Source: an uncultured Lachnospiraceae bacterium
Lineage (GTDB): Bacteria > Bacillota > Clostridia > Lachnospirales > Lachnospiraceae
DNA length: 64,000 nucleotides
Reading direction: 5' to 3'
Assembly: GCA_910578085.1 (NCBI GenBank)
Contig: CAJTPM010000001.1
Location: 152,176-216,175 of the forward strand
Shown: positions 17,462 to 25,745 of the stretch, piece by piece
Layout: each line of letters starts with the position of its first letter
Position numbering within the stretch: the first letter of the stretch is position 1
The notes under the pieces: generated by a model
What the model was told of the DNA's origin: nothing
Database searches by the model: none
What the model saw: only the letters and a program-made list of their open reading frames with translations
Made by a program: the position numbers and the translations under genes

Positions 17462-17514
17462 CCTGTTTTTCCTGTATATCCCCGCAGCAAAGCTGCCCGT
17501 TAGATTTATGGCGC

Positions 17515-19206
17515 CTAGAAGATCCTCCTGATCGCCAGAATATTTCTGTAGTCCGCTCTGGAAACGATAATACCCGTCTTGGAAGTGGACGCATGCACGA
17601 TCTGGTTTCCGCCGATATAAAGTCCCACATGGCCGGAATAGCAGATCAGGTCGCCCGGCTGCGCCTCTGCAAGGCTGCCTACCGCACTTCCCACGCTTCT
17701 GTCCGCTGTGGAGGAGTGAGGCAGGTTCACGCCGAAGTTTTTGTAAACGCTCATGACAAACCCGGAACAGTCGGCTCCGTTTGTCAGGCTGGTACCGCCC
17801 CATACATAAGGATTCCCCTTGAACTGCAGTGCGAACTGTGCCACTGCGTTTCCGGACGCGCTACCGCCGCCTGCAGGGATATAGCTGCTTGCAGAGTTAT
17901 AGTTCTTATTTCCGCCGGATTCCGGCTTTTTGGAGTTGGCCGATGCCGCCGCCTGGGCTTTTCTTCTCTCTTCCGCCTCTTTCGCCAGTCTTGCCTCTTC
18001 CTCCTCTTTGCTCTCCGCCTTCACAAAGTCTGTCCGCAGAGATACATAGTCCATGGACACCCAGCCATAGCCTTCCTCGATATCCACTTTCACCCAGCCG
18101 TCCTGCTCTTCCACAACACTCAGTTCCTCTTCGATGGGAACAAGCCCCAGCACTGTCGATTCTGTGGAAGCTTCCTCTCTTACTTTCAGCGTGGTGGTCG
18201 TCACGGTGGCGATCCTTGTGCCCACTTCTTTTGCCAGTTCAATCGCGTCCTTACCTGTCACACAGTATTCCGCTTTCACATAACCGGTTACATTGCCGGA
18301 GTTGATCTCATACCAGCCATCCTTCTCGGAAAGGTACGTGCCCACCGACTTATCATATAATTTTCCGACTACTTCCGCCTCTTCACTGGCATCGCTTCTG
18401 ACATTTACATAGCTGTTAACCTTCGCGATAACCAGATTGGAAAACTCTTTTTCCTCGTCTGTCATCGAAGCCGCCTGTGCTGCTGCCAGCTGTGCTGTGG
18501 ACTGAGTCGTCGTGATCTCCTTCTGTTCGATCTCCTTTATCAGATCTTCCGTCTCCTGTTTTGCAATACTGCTCACACTGTTGCCGGAAACGGTAGCACT
18601 GTCTTCTTCCGATGTGTCAGCCGCCGGGCTATCCTCCTGTGCGGCAGAACCGTCCGCAGAGCCTGTTGCACTCCCGTCAGTCTCTGCTGCCATGCTGCTG
18701 TCCGCAGATGCCATAGGCACCTCCTCCGCCGCCAGACTCACATTTCCCGAAGCAATCGCCTCATTGGAAGCCGCATCAGCCACTGTTGCTATCACGGTCT
18801 CACCTGTCTCCTCTGCCACGGTCGCAGTCTGTTGCGCCTGATTCTCTTCCTCCTGCTTTGCAAGTGTCTCTGCAGCCTGTGCTTCTTCAATCTGTGCAAG
18901 CACCTGCTGTACCTCCGCCGTTTTCACGACACTGGCTGAAATCATCGTTATCGGTGCTGCCTTTTTCTCCTCCAGATATGCCTTCATTTCTGACACGGAA
19001 AGCTTCATACTCTCATCCTGTTTCGCTTCCGCCAGCACTTTTTCCTGTATCTGAGCAAGGGTAACACCATCTGAAAATACTACGCCGATACCCGCCGATG
19101 GCAGAACGTCTGACAATTTTACTGCCTGAACATTTATGCTCATCGTCGAAGCCGCCATGACCGCTGCCATTCCGTATGCTGCAATTCTGACTTTTTTGTC
19201 TGTCAT
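17515..19206 (-). CDS. Secreted NlpC/P60 peptidoglycan hydrolase with two SH3 domains
   Basis: A signal peptide (KVRIAAYGMAAVMAASTMSINVQA) leads to a low-complexity Ala/Ser/Glu-rich region of about 180 residues, two bacterial SH3 domains (AKVNSYVNVRSDAS..., ATVTTTTLKVREEAS...), a basic linker and a C-terminal NlpC/P60 domain. Its catalytic Cys is in GADCSGFVMSVY, the His in GHVGLYIG and the third residue in QIVHAST. The enzyme should cleave D-Glu-diaminopimelate or similar stem-peptide bonds in the wall. I choose the ATG at 19206 (GAGGG upstream) over an upstream in-frame start inside the leader. A strong promoter and a WalR-like box suggest control by cell-wall homeostasis. Confidence 0.93.
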   Translation of the reverse strand: MTDKKVRIAAYGMAAVMAASTMSINVQAVKLSDVLPSAGIGVVFSDGVTLAQIQEKVLAEAKQDESMKLSVSEMKAYLEEKKAAPITMISASVVKTAEVQQVLAQIEEAQAAETLAKQEEENQAQQTATVAEETGETVIATVADAASNEAIASGNVSLAAEEVPMASADSSMAAETDGSATGSADGSAAQEDSPAADTSEEDSATVSGNSVSSIAKQETEDLIKEIEQKEITTTQSTAQLAAAQAASMTDEEKEFSNLVIAKVNSYVNVRSDASEEAEVVGKLYDKSVGTYLSEKDGWYEINSGNVTGYVKAEYCVTGKDAIELAKEVGTRIATVTTTTLKVREEASTESTVLGLVPIEEELSVVEEQDGWVKVDIEEGYGWVSMDYVSLRTDFVKAESKEEEEARLAKEAEERRKAQAAASANSKKPESGGNKNYNSASSYIPAGGGSASGNAVAQFALQFKGNPYVWGGTSLTNGADCSGFVMSVYKNFGVNLPHSSTADRSVGSAVGSLAEAQPGDLICYSGHVGLYIGGNQIVHASTSKTGIIVSRADYRNILAIRRIF

Positions 19207-19261
19207 AAAACCCTCGATTCTCTGTATCCTGATGTGAAATGTTTCTGTTTCCAAATAATTT

Positions 19262-19278
19262 ATTACAAAATTGTTACA
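19262..19278 (-). promoter_or_regulatory. WalR-like direct repeat (TGTAAC-N5-TGTAAT)
   Basis: On the minus strand TGTAAC-AATTT-TGTAAT fits the WalR (YycF) consensus TGTWAH-N5-TGTWAH exactly. It lies just downstream of the predicted transcription start of the wall-hydrolase gene, a position that would fit repression or a roadblock. Confidence 0.5.
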
Positions 19279-19288
19279 TCTGTTAAAT

Positions 19289-19317
19289 AATATAACACCT
19301 CTCTCGATATTTGTCAA
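19289..19317 (-). promoter_or_regulatory. Promoter of the NlpC/P60 gene
   Basis: On the minus strand TTGACA (19312-19317), 17 bases and TATATT (19289-19294); the leader is about 75 bases. Confidence 0.8.
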
Positions 19318-19569
19318 CGGATGATTTTTCCCTGATATCGTGTCAAATCCATCAATCTGCTCCCATCTTTCCTGACATTTTTTTGTAACAATTCAATATT
19401 TAGGGGCATTTTTCGACTTTTTTCTGCGGAACTGCCATATCTGGTATCGCAGTATCAGGCCGGAATCAACCATTAAAAATAATTATTTTTTTCTATCTTT
19501 TTTTCTGAAAAAAGGTTACACTGAAAACAGGAACGATAACCTGGCAATTCAAGACAAAGGAGAACTGTT

Positions 19570-20289
19570 ATGAACAAAAAAGCTCTCATCACAGGCGCTT
19601 CCCGCGGTATCGGTGAGGCTATCGCGAGAAAACTGGCAAAAGAACATTTCGATCTCTACCTGACCTGTGTTCATTCTGAAGATAAGCTCCATTCCCTGGC
19701 CTGCTATTTAGAAGAAGAGTACAAAGTTTCCGTAGGTGCATTTTTATGTGATATGTCTTCTCATAAAGAGGTGGAACGACTCTTTCGCCATATTCCTTCC
19801 TTAGATATTCTGATCAACAATGCAGGCATTTCCTATATCGGACTGCTCTCTGAGATGAGCACGGAGGCCTGGCATCAGATCATCAATACCAATCTGAGCA
19901 GCATCTTTTACACCAGCAGAAAGTCGATCCCGCTGATGCTTCAAAAACACCGGGGGCAAATCATCAACATCTCCTCCGTCTGGGGGGACTGCGGCGCTTC
20001 CATGGAGGTTGCCTACTCAGCTTCCAAAGGCGGCGTAAACAGTTTTACAAAGGCTCTTGCGAAAGAACTGGCGCCATCAGGTATCCAGGTCAATGCCATC
20101 GCCTGCGGTCTGATCAATACGGAAATGAACCTGGGGCTTTCCGAAAAAGAAAGACTTGCCCTGATCGATGAGATTCCGGCAGACCGCATGGGCAACGCCG
20201 CCGAGGTGGCGGAAATGGCTTACTCTGTACTCTCCATGCCTTCCTATGCCACAGGCCAGGTTTTCACAATAGACGGCGGATGGCGTTAA
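19570..20289 (+). CDS. Short-chain dehydrogenase/reductase (FabG-like; possible EF-P 5-aminopentanone reductase)
   Basis: A 239-residue classical SDR: Rossmann glycine motif TGASRGIGEA, NNAG, catalytic Ser in NISSVWG, and YSASK with Tyr and Lys. The cofactor should be NAD(P)H. General annotation would be 3-oxoacyl-ACP reductase, but the SSVWG(D)CGAS-x-EVAYSASKGG stretch and the stand-alone position are closer, from memory, to the YmfI-like reductases that act on modified elongation factor P. I cannot separate the two by sequence alone. AAAGGAG lies 7 bases upstream of the ATG. It is monocistronic, with a strong terminator downstream. Confidence 0.85.
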   Translation: MNKKALITGASRGIGEAIARKLAKEHFDLYLTCVHSEDKLHSLACYLEEEYKVSVGAFLCDMSSHKEVERLFRHIPSLDILINNAGISYIGLLSEMSTEAWHQIINTNLSSIFYTSRKSIPLMLQKHRGQIINISSVWGDCGASMEVAYSASKGGVNSFTKALAKELAPSGIQVNAIACGLINTEMNLGLSEKERLALIDEIPADRMGNAAEVAEMAYSVLSMPSYATGQVFTIDGGWR

Positions 20290-20293
20290 ACCC

Positions 20294-20360
20294 CCTGCTC
20301 GCCGCGCCGGGCATCCGTCAGCTTCTGCCGGCACATTTCTCATGAATGACCGTGTGCTTA
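20294..20360. repeat. Dispersed intergenic repeat, copy 2
   Basis: Matches 17365-17430 over its length (CCTGCT...GCGCCGGGCA.CCGTCAGCTTCTGC...CGTGT). The outer stem is less perfect here (CGGGCAT with ATGACCG). Confidence 0.55.
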
Positions 20361-20369
20361 AAACCAGAC

Positions 20370-20404
20370 GACCGGATGGAAGCTTTCTTCCATCCGGTCA
20401 TTTT
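20370..20404. terminator. Bidirectional terminator between SDR and DegV genes
   Basis: A perfect 13-base stem (GACCGGATGGAAG at 20370-20382, complement at 20387-20399) with a CTTT loop is followed by ATTTT on the plus strand and, a few bases on, by GGTTTT on the minus strand. Confidence 0.9.
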
Positions 20405-20432
20405 CTGTACAGCCCAGGCTGCCTCACGCATC

Positions 20433-21311
20433 TCAGTTCTCCATCCTGATTCTTCTCGTAATGCCTATTCCAAAGCCATCCGGCCCTATATGACATGCTA
20501 TACACAGAGGCAGCGGCGCTGTCTCCAGTTTCAGATCCGGAAATTCTTCCCGTATCTTCGTCTCCCATTCTGCAATCAGTTCCTCTTTCATGCAGGTATG
20601 CGCCATCTGAAGACATACTTCGTTTTTGTCCGCATACTCTTTAAACGGTCCCTCCAGTTCTTTCCGTATGGCCTCCAGCATAACGCGCCTTGCCGCTTTT
20701 GTCCCTCTGGCTTTTTCATAGGCATCCAGCCTCTCCCCTTTCATCAGGAGAACAGGCTTGATATTCAGCATGGTTCCTATCGCCGCGGCAGCACCCGTAA
20801 TCCGCCCACCACGCTTTAAATATTTTAGCGTATCCACTGCAATATAGATCGCACAGTCCAATGCGCTCTCTTCCAGTATCATTCTTATCTGCGCCGCAGT
20901 TTTCCCTTCTTTTGCAAGGGCCAGGCCGTCTGATACCATCAGTTTCTGAGGCACGGATATCCGCTTACTGTCCACCACCTGCACTCTGCCATTATAATCT
21001 CCCGCCAGCATTCTGGCCGTTTCAAACGATTTACTGAGACCACCGGACATTGGAATATAGACCACTTCATCATGTCTCTTTAACAGTTTTTCCCAAAGTT
21101 CCATCACCTCCCCAGGTGCCGGCTGTGATGTCGAAACCTGAGCATTCTCCTCCAGTTTTCTGAAAAACGCTTCATGGCTGATATCCCTTTCTTCGTAGCA
21201 GATCTTTCCATTTATAATAAAAGACATGGGCAGGATCTCCACGCCACACTTTTTTCCTTCTTCCTGTGTCATTCCCGCATTGGAATCTGTCATAATAACA
21301 ACATCCGGCAT
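20433..21311 (-). CDS. DegV family fatty-acid-binding protein
   Basis: The 292-residue protein matches DegV/FakB: N-terminal VVIMTDSNAGM, the STSQP motif (VSTSQPAPGEV), MSGGLSKSFETA, and the YLKRGGRITGAAAAIGTMLNIKPVL segment around the lipid pocket. Family members present a bound fatty acid to the FakA kinase for incorporation into phospholipids. I choose the ATG at 21311, which has GGGAGG at good distance; an upstream GTG/ATG option is poorer. The gene has its own promoter and stands alone; no fakA is in view. Confidence 0.93.
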   Translation of the reverse strand: MPDVVIMTDSNAGMTQEEGKKCGVEILPMSFIINGKICYEERDISHEAFFRKLEENAQVSTSQPAPGEVMELWEKLLKRHDEVVYIPMSGGLSKSFETARMLAGDYNGRVQVVDSKRISVPQKLMVSDGLALAKEGKTAAQIRMILEESALDCAIYIAVDTLKYLKRGGRITGAAAAIGTMLNIKPVLLMKGERLDAYEKARGTKAARRVMLEAIRKELEGPFKEYADKNEVCLQMAHTCMKEELIAEWETKIREEFPDLKLETAPLPLCIACHIGPDGFGIGITRRIRMEN

Positions 21312-21361
21312 ATAACGACCTCCCTTTCCAGTCAAGGTAACTATTCGTCCCGCTACTAAAT

Positions 21362-21390
21362 ATTATATAGACAGTTATTCTTTTTGTCCA
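21362..21390 (-). promoter_or_regulatory. Promoter of the DegV gene
   Basis: On the minus strand TGGACA (21385-21390), 17 bases and TATAAT (21362-21367). Confidence 0.75.
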
Positions 21391-21426
21391 GTACATGTCA
21401 GTTTGGCAGCACATACTATTCTAATT

Positions 21427-21453
21427 AAAAACTCCGCAGGAAAACCTGCGGAG
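21427..21453 (-). terminator. Terminator of rplM-rpsI
   Basis: On the minus strand CTCCGCAGG-TTTT-CCTGCGGAG is followed by TTTTT, 50 bases after the rpsI stop. Confidence 0.93.
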
Positions 21454-21502
21454 CCCATAATATTTGAATCTGTAAATGATACTGCTATCTCTAAGAGAAT
21501 CC

Positions 21503-21901
21503 CTAACGTTTCGAGAACTGCGGTGCTCTTCTCGCTGCCTTGAGGCCGTACTTCTTTCTCTCTTTCATCCGGGGATCTCTTGTCAGATAACCGGCTTTCT
21601 TCAGTGTCGGTCTGTAATCGTTATCCACTGTCAGAAGCGCTCTTGCAACACCGTGTCTGATCGCGCCGGCCTGGCCTGTGGTGCCGCCGCCCTTTACCGT
21701 AACGACTACGTCAAATTTATCTACCGTCTCAGTCAGTGCCAGAGGCTGGCGAACGATAACCTTCAACGTCTCCAGTCCGAAATAGTCGTCGATATCGCGC
21801 TTATTGATTGTGATATTTCCTTTGCCGGGTTTTAAATATACTCTGGCAATCGATTTTTTTCTTCTACCTGTACCGTAAAAATTATTTGCTGCTTTAGCCA
21901 T
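21503..21901 (-). CDS. rpsI: 30S ribosomal protein S9
   Basis: A 132-residue S9 protein: YGTGRRKKSIARVYLKPGKGNITIN at the start, GGGTTGQAGAIRHGVARAL in the middle, and the conserved basic tail ending in AARRAPQFSKR, which reaches the P-site tRNA. It follows rplM by 28 bases in the universal L13-S9 operon and shares its promoter and leader. Confidence 0.98.
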   Translation of the reverse strand: MAKAANNFYGTGRRKKSIARVYLKPGKGNITINKRDIDDYFGLETLKVIVRQPLALTETVDKFDVVVTVKGGGTTGQAGAIRHGVARALLTVDNDYRPTLKKAGYLTRDPRMKERKKYGLKAARRAPQFSKR

Positions 21902-21929
21902 TTTACTCTTCTCCTTTCAGTCCTTTCGG

Positions 21930-22358
21930 TTAAAATGTTAATACTTCAGGTTTCTGCGCAGCGTGCTTGTGGTCAGGGCCCGCATAAACGAAAAGCTTCT
22001 TATACATCTGTCTCCCTAAAGGTCCTTTCGGAAGCATGCCTTTGACAGCAAGTTCGATCACTTCCTCCGGCTTCTTCGCCAGTTTATCTTTCAGTTTTGT
22101 TTCCTTCATACCGCCTACATAATCAGAGTGGCGGTAGTAGATCTTCTGATCCATCTTCTTACCGGTCACCTTGATCTTCTCGGCATTTACGATGATCACA
22201 TAATCGCCGGTATCCATGTGCGGTGTGAAGATCGGCTTATTTTTTCCGCGTAAAACCTTTGCAACTTCAGATGCCATACGTCCAAGTGTCATATCTGCAG
22301 CGTCCACTACGTACCATTTTCTGTCGATGGTCGCAGGACTGGCCATAAATGTTTTCAT
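21930..22358 (-). CDS. rplM: 50S ribosomal protein L13
   Basis: 142 residues from the ATG at 22358, which has GGAGGA 7 bases upstream; the open frame continues upstream but that part is leader. Family motifs are visible: KWYVVDAADMTLGRMASEVAKVLRGKNKP, and GMLPKGPLGRQMYKKLFVYAGPDHKHAAQ. L13 is an early assembly protein of the large subunit. It is the first gene of the rplM-rpsI pair and is preceded by a leader of about 250 bases. Confidence 0.98.
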   Translation of the reverse strand: MKTFMASPATIDRKWYVVDAADMTLGRMASEVAKVLRGKNKPIFTPHMDTGDYVIIVNAEKIKVTGKKMDQKIYYRHSDYVGGMKETKLKDKLAKKPEEVIELAVKGMLPKGPLGRQMYKKLFVYAGPDHKHAAQKPEVLTF

Positions 22359-22608
22359 TATGTTTCCTCCATACAAAATCAAGTTACTCAAAAAACTTAT
22401 CTCATGAAACAACGGACAGTCCGCTTCGCAGACTCTCCTCATATCAGTCGCAACAGTTAAACCATAAAGCCATACCGTTGCCGTCCATCAGATCCCTCCC
22501 GCTTCCTCACACGGATGTCCGGGCCGTATGTCTTCCGCCAGAGCCGATCTGTCTCAGTTTTCCTGCAATCTGCCGTAATTTACAGACTGTCAGAAAGTAC
22601 TGTCACAA
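22359..22608 (-). promoter_or_regulatory. Long 5' leader of rplM, candidate autoregulatory leader
   Basis: From the predicted start site near 22608 to the rplM ATG there are about 250 bases with no gene. On the minus strand it has a stem AGTCTGC-GAA-GCGGACT (about 22415-22431) and runs rich in inverted sequence. Firmicutes L13 operons are known to carry a structured leader controlling the ribosomal proteins; I could not match the conserved fold by eye. Confidence 0.4.
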
Positions 22609-22614
22609 TTAAAC

Positions 22615-22643
22615 ATTATATAAGTGGAACTTTTATCTGTCAA
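22615..22643 (-). promoter_or_regulatory. Consensus promoter of rplM-rpsI
   Basis: On the minus strand TTGACA (22638-22643), 17 bases and TATAAT (22615-22620), a perfect sigma-A promoter as expected for ribosomal protein genes. Confidence 0.9.
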
Positions 22644-22820
22644 GCAGGAATTGCGAAAAAATCCCGGATTTCAGCACATTTTTACCAGCATGCACTGTCC
22701 CGCTCCGATCAGACTTCCATTTTTCCCATCATGTGCGTCTCCTTCCAAAACTGTATCGCATCATGCTCTCGCAGAATGCGCAGTTTGATACATTCCCGGG
22801 CCGAAAACACAACAGTATCT

Positions 22821-23597
22821 TTATGTTTTGTCCTCCTCTCCATCTTTCGGCTGTTCATAACTGATTTCCGTCAGAATCAGCCCGCAGGCGGGCGCTGTGG
22901 AACCTGCCGCCGACCGTTCCCGCGCCCCAAGGATTCTGGCCATCTTTTCCGGTTCCATACGGCCATACCCGGCTTCCATCAATGTTCCCGCAATAATCCG
23001 CACCATATTATACAAAAATCCGCTGCCTGTCACGCGGATCACGATCTCTTCTCCCACTTTCTCCACGGTCAGATCATAGATCGTTCTGACGGTGGTCTCC
23101 GCCTGGCTTCCCGCGCTGCAGAAGCTGGCAAAGTCATGTTCCCCCACCAGATACGCCGCTGCCTGCCGCATCTTCTCCACGTCAAGCGGCACATAAGTGA
23201 AATGGGTGTACAGCCTTTTCACCGGATTCGAAAAAGCGGCATTCCAGATATGATACTCGTAGGTCTTTCTGCTCGTGCAGTGCCTTGGGTGAAAATCCTC
23301 CGCCACCTCCTCCGACTTCTGCACACGAATGTCCTCCGGCAGCCTCTGATTCAATGCGTAGGAAAACTTCTCCCCGGGAATACGGGATGCGGTATCAAAC
23401 ACAGCTCTGTTGCACAGCCCGTGCACCCCGGCGTCCGTCCTGCTGGCGCCGGTTACCCTGATCTCTTCCCCGGTCAGCTCCTTTAACGCCCTGTTTAACT
23501 CTCCCTCTATGGTCCTCCCGTTTTTCTGTACCTGAAACCCGCAGTAGGCCGTCCCATCGTACGCCACGGTCAGGCAGATCCTCTTTTTTTTCCCCAT
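22821..23597 (-). CDS. truA: tRNA pseudouridine(38-40) synthase TruA
   Basis: The 258-residue protein has the TruA core with the catalytic Asp55 in ASRTDAGVHG, YDGTAYCGFQ near the start, and the GSGFLYNMVRIIAGTLMEAG motif near the end. It makes pseudouridine at positions 38-40 of the tRNA anticodon stem. It follows ecfT after about 300 non-coding bases, in the conserved ecfA1-ecfA2-ecfT-truA-rplM-rpsI order. Confidence 0.97.
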   Translation of the reverse strand: MGKKKRICLTVAYDGTAYCGFQVQKNGRTIEGELNRALKELTGEEIRVTGASRTDAGVHGLCNRAVFDTASRIPGEKFSYALNQRLPEDIRVQKSEEVAEDFHPRHCTSRKTYEYHIWNAAFSNPVKRLYTHFTYVPLDVEKMRQAAAYLVGEHDFASFCSAGSQAETTVRTIYDLTVEKVGEEIVIRVTGSGFLYNMVRIIAGTLMEAGYGRMEPEKMARILGARERSAAGSTAPACGLILTEISYEQPKDGEEDKT

Positions 23598-23701
23598 CCG
23601 TCCTCCTGCATTCGTCTCCTGTTTTTATTTTACCGCTTTATTTCCGCGGGCAACGAGCCAGGCTGCCGTGCTTGCACGGATATCCGGCGGCTGCCGCGAG
23701 G

Positions 23702-23770
23702 GTGAAATGCCCCGCAGCTTGCTGCACATTCAAGCTATGATGCCCCGCAGCTTACTGCGGGGCATTTCAC
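23702..23770. repeat. Compound inverted repeat between ecfT and truA
   Basis: GTGAAATGCCCCGCAG (23702-23717) is repeated in inverse orientation at 23755-23770, and a third copy of ATGCCCCGCAG (23740-23750) forms a perfect 11-base hairpin with 23755-23765 (loop CTTA). The rest of the 300-base gap holds a small CCGTGC-TT-GCACGG stem near 23668 and nothing coding. It may act as a partial terminator or be a mobile palindromic element. Confidence 0.65.
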
Positions 23771-23897
23771 ATTCACTCATTCTAACCGCTTCCCCACACG
23801 GCATCTCCCGTACCTTCCACGACCCCGTCTTCATAACGCCTTCCTTATGTCCTTCCGGTGCTTCCATCACTTCAGCCGCGCTCTCTGCCGTCCCATA

Positions 23898-24716
23898 CTA
23901 CAAAAGTCTGCCCCAGGGTACGATTCTTCCCGCCACAATGCAAACCGCAAAATACGCCGCCAGTATCAGGTAAGCTGCATAGTCTCTCTTTTCATAATGA
24001 AGCGGCTTCATCTTCGTCCGCCCGTCGCCGCCCCGGTAGCACCGCGCTTCCATCGCCATGGCCAGGTCATTCGCCCTGCGGAACGCGGAGATAAAAAGCG
24101 GCACAAGCAAAGGCACCATGCTCTTCGCCTTCTGCAGCAGATTTCCTTCGTCGAAAGACGCGCCCCTGGCCATCTGCGCTTTCATAATCTTATCCGTCTC
24201 CTCCAGCAGGATCGGTATAAACCGCAGCGCAATAGACATCATCATGGCCACCTCATGCACCGGCACGTGGAGTTTCTGCAGAGGCTTCAGCGCTTTCTCC
24301 AGGCCGTCCGTCAGATTGTTGGGCGTCGTCGTCAACGTCATGACAGAAGAACCGATGATTAAAAGCGACAGCCTGACCGCCATCCTGACCGCCATCGAAA
24401 TGCCCTCTCTTGTCACGGTAAGCTTCCAGATACTGAGTACCGCCTCGCCGGGCGTCAAAAACAGATTAAATACAAAAGTAATCACAAGCAGAAACAAAAT
24501 AGCCTTCATGCCCCGCACCATAAAGCGGAACGGCACATGGGACAGTTTGATCGAAAACGCCAGAAACAGAACCGCCACAAGATAGCCTGCCGCCTGATTT
24601 ACCACAAACAGTGAACAGATAAACACAAGCGTGGCCATCAGTTTCACCCTTGGATCCAACCTGTGCACCACAGAATCCGTCTGATAATATTGTCCCAGTG
24701 TAATATCTCTTATCAT
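23898..24716 (-). CDS. ecfT: ECF transporter transmembrane protein EcfT
   Basis: A 272-residue membrane protein with five or six helices and the two coupling-helix motifs of EcfT, KAQMARGASFDEG and AMEARCYRGG (Ala-Arg-Gly type), which contact the two ATPases. It is the scaffold of a group II energy-coupling factor importer: the same EcfA-A'-T module serves several vitamin-specific S components encoded elsewhere. It directly follows ecfA2 in the operon. Confidence 0.96.
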   Translation of the reverse strand: MIRDITLGQYYQTDSVVHRLDPRVKLMATLVFICSLFVVNQAAGYLVAVLFLAFSIKLSHVPFRFMVRGMKAILFLLVITFVFNLFLTPGEAVLSIWKLTVTREGISMAVRMAVRLSLLIIGSSVMTLTTTPNNLTDGLEKALKPLQKLHVPVHEVAMMMSIALRFIPILLEETDKIMKAQMARGASFDEGNLLQKAKSMVPLLVPLFISAFRRANDLAMAMEARCYRGGDGRTKMKPLHYEKRDYAAYLILAAYFAVCIVAGRIVPWGRLL

Positions 24717-24818
24717 TTTCCAATTCCTATCCTGCTAAAACCATCTGTTTCTTTCTGCAAATATCCGGCAAATGCCAGTCGTTTCGCCTGTCCGCTTTCC
24801 TGTTGCTACAAAGATCCC

Positions 24819-25676
24819 TCACCTCTGCAGATCAGGGAAAAAACGGCATATCTCCCGTTTTGCCTCCTCTACCGTCGTCGCGGCGGTGTCCACAGGCCAT
24901 CCTGCCTCCCTCAGCATATACATGATTTCCGTCACCTGGGGCACGGAAAGCCCCATATCTTCCAACTCCGCCTTATGAGCAAAGACCTGTTTCGGCTCGC
25001 CGTCATAGCAGATACTGCCCCTGTTCATCACCAGGATCCTGTCCACATACTCCGCCACATCGTCCATGCTGTGGGACACCAGTATCACCGTGATCCCCCG
25101 CTCTCTCCGAATGGAAGCCACCAGATCCAGAATCTCGTCCCTGCCCCCCGGATCCAAACCCGCCGTCGGTTCATCGAGCACCAGCACCTCCGGTTTCATC
25201 GCCAACACCCCGGCGATGGCCGCCCGGCGCTTTTGGCCGCCGGAAAGATCGAAAGGCGGCTGGTAAAAGCAGTCGTCCGGCAGCCCCACCTGTTTTAACG
25301 CCTCAAAAGCCCGAAGTTCGGTCTCCTTTCTGTCCAGTCCCAGATTCTTCGGTCCGAAACAGACATCCGTAAACACATCCGTCTCAAACAGCTGGTGTTC
25401 CGGATACTGAAACACCAGTCCCACCTTGCTGCGCAGCTTTTTTTTACTGAAATCCTTATCGTGGATATCCTCTCCATTATAGTAAATATGCCCTGACGTA
25501 GGCGCAAGCAGCCCGTTCAGGTGCTGCACCAGCGTGGATTTGCCGGAACCGGTATGCCCGATCAGGCCGATAAACTGCCCGTCCGGAATGGTAAGGCTTA
25601 CGTCGTTTAACGCTCTCACCATAAGCTCCGTCCCGCCGCCGTATTCATATGTCACATGGTCCAAAATCAGTGCCAT
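24819..25676 (-). CDS. ecfA2: ECF transporter ATPase EcfA2
   Basis: ABC ATPase with Walker A GHTGSGKST, Q-loop FQYPEHQLFE, signature LSGGQKRR, Walker B VLVLDEPTAGLDP and the H-loop SHSMDD. The GGGTELMVRALNDVSL start and QYPEHQLF are typical of the A2 (EcfA') subunit. It forms a heterodimer with EcfA1 on EcfT. The gap to ecfT is about 100 bases. Confidence 0.96.
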   Translation of the reverse strand: MALILDHVTYEYGGGTELMVRALNDVSLTIPDGQFIGLIGHTGSGKSTLVQHLNGLLAPTSGHIYYNGEDIHDKDFSKKKLRSKVGLVFQYPEHQLFETDVFTDVCFGPKNLGLDRKETELRAFEALKQVGLPDDCFYQPPFDLSGGQKRRAAIAGVLAMKPEVLVLDEPTAGLDPGGRDEILDLVASIRRERGITVILVSHSMDDVAEYVDRILVMNRGSICYDGEPKQVFAHKAELEDMGLSVPQVTEIMYMLREAGWPVDTAATTVEEAKREICRFFPDLQR

Positions 25677-25745
25677 TTATTTTCTCCCACTTCACATCCG
25701 TGAAATTTCTGCGATTTGAAAACCCTGCAGTCTCTCATTTCCGCA

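Larger units (their letters stand above)
19207..19569. other. Intergenic region with divergent starts
   Basis: This holds the NlpC promoter and WalR-like box (minus strand) and the upstream region of the SDR gene (plus strand, AAAGGAG before its ATG). Between them is AT-rich DNA with T-tracts and one weak imperfect stem (CTGCG...CGCAG near 19427-19455); I see no small gene. Confidence 0.6.

Noticed and set aside
15396..18360. Long plus-strand open frames of 478 and 344 codons
   Set aside because: They lie opposite the GH94 and NlpC/P60 genes, have no ribosome binding sites and resemble no family; they reflect third-position GC bias of the real genes.
22359..22820. A small gene between truA and rplM
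   Set aside because: Only a promoter and leader are seen; open frames there lack ribosome binding sites and the plus-strand frame reads through truA.
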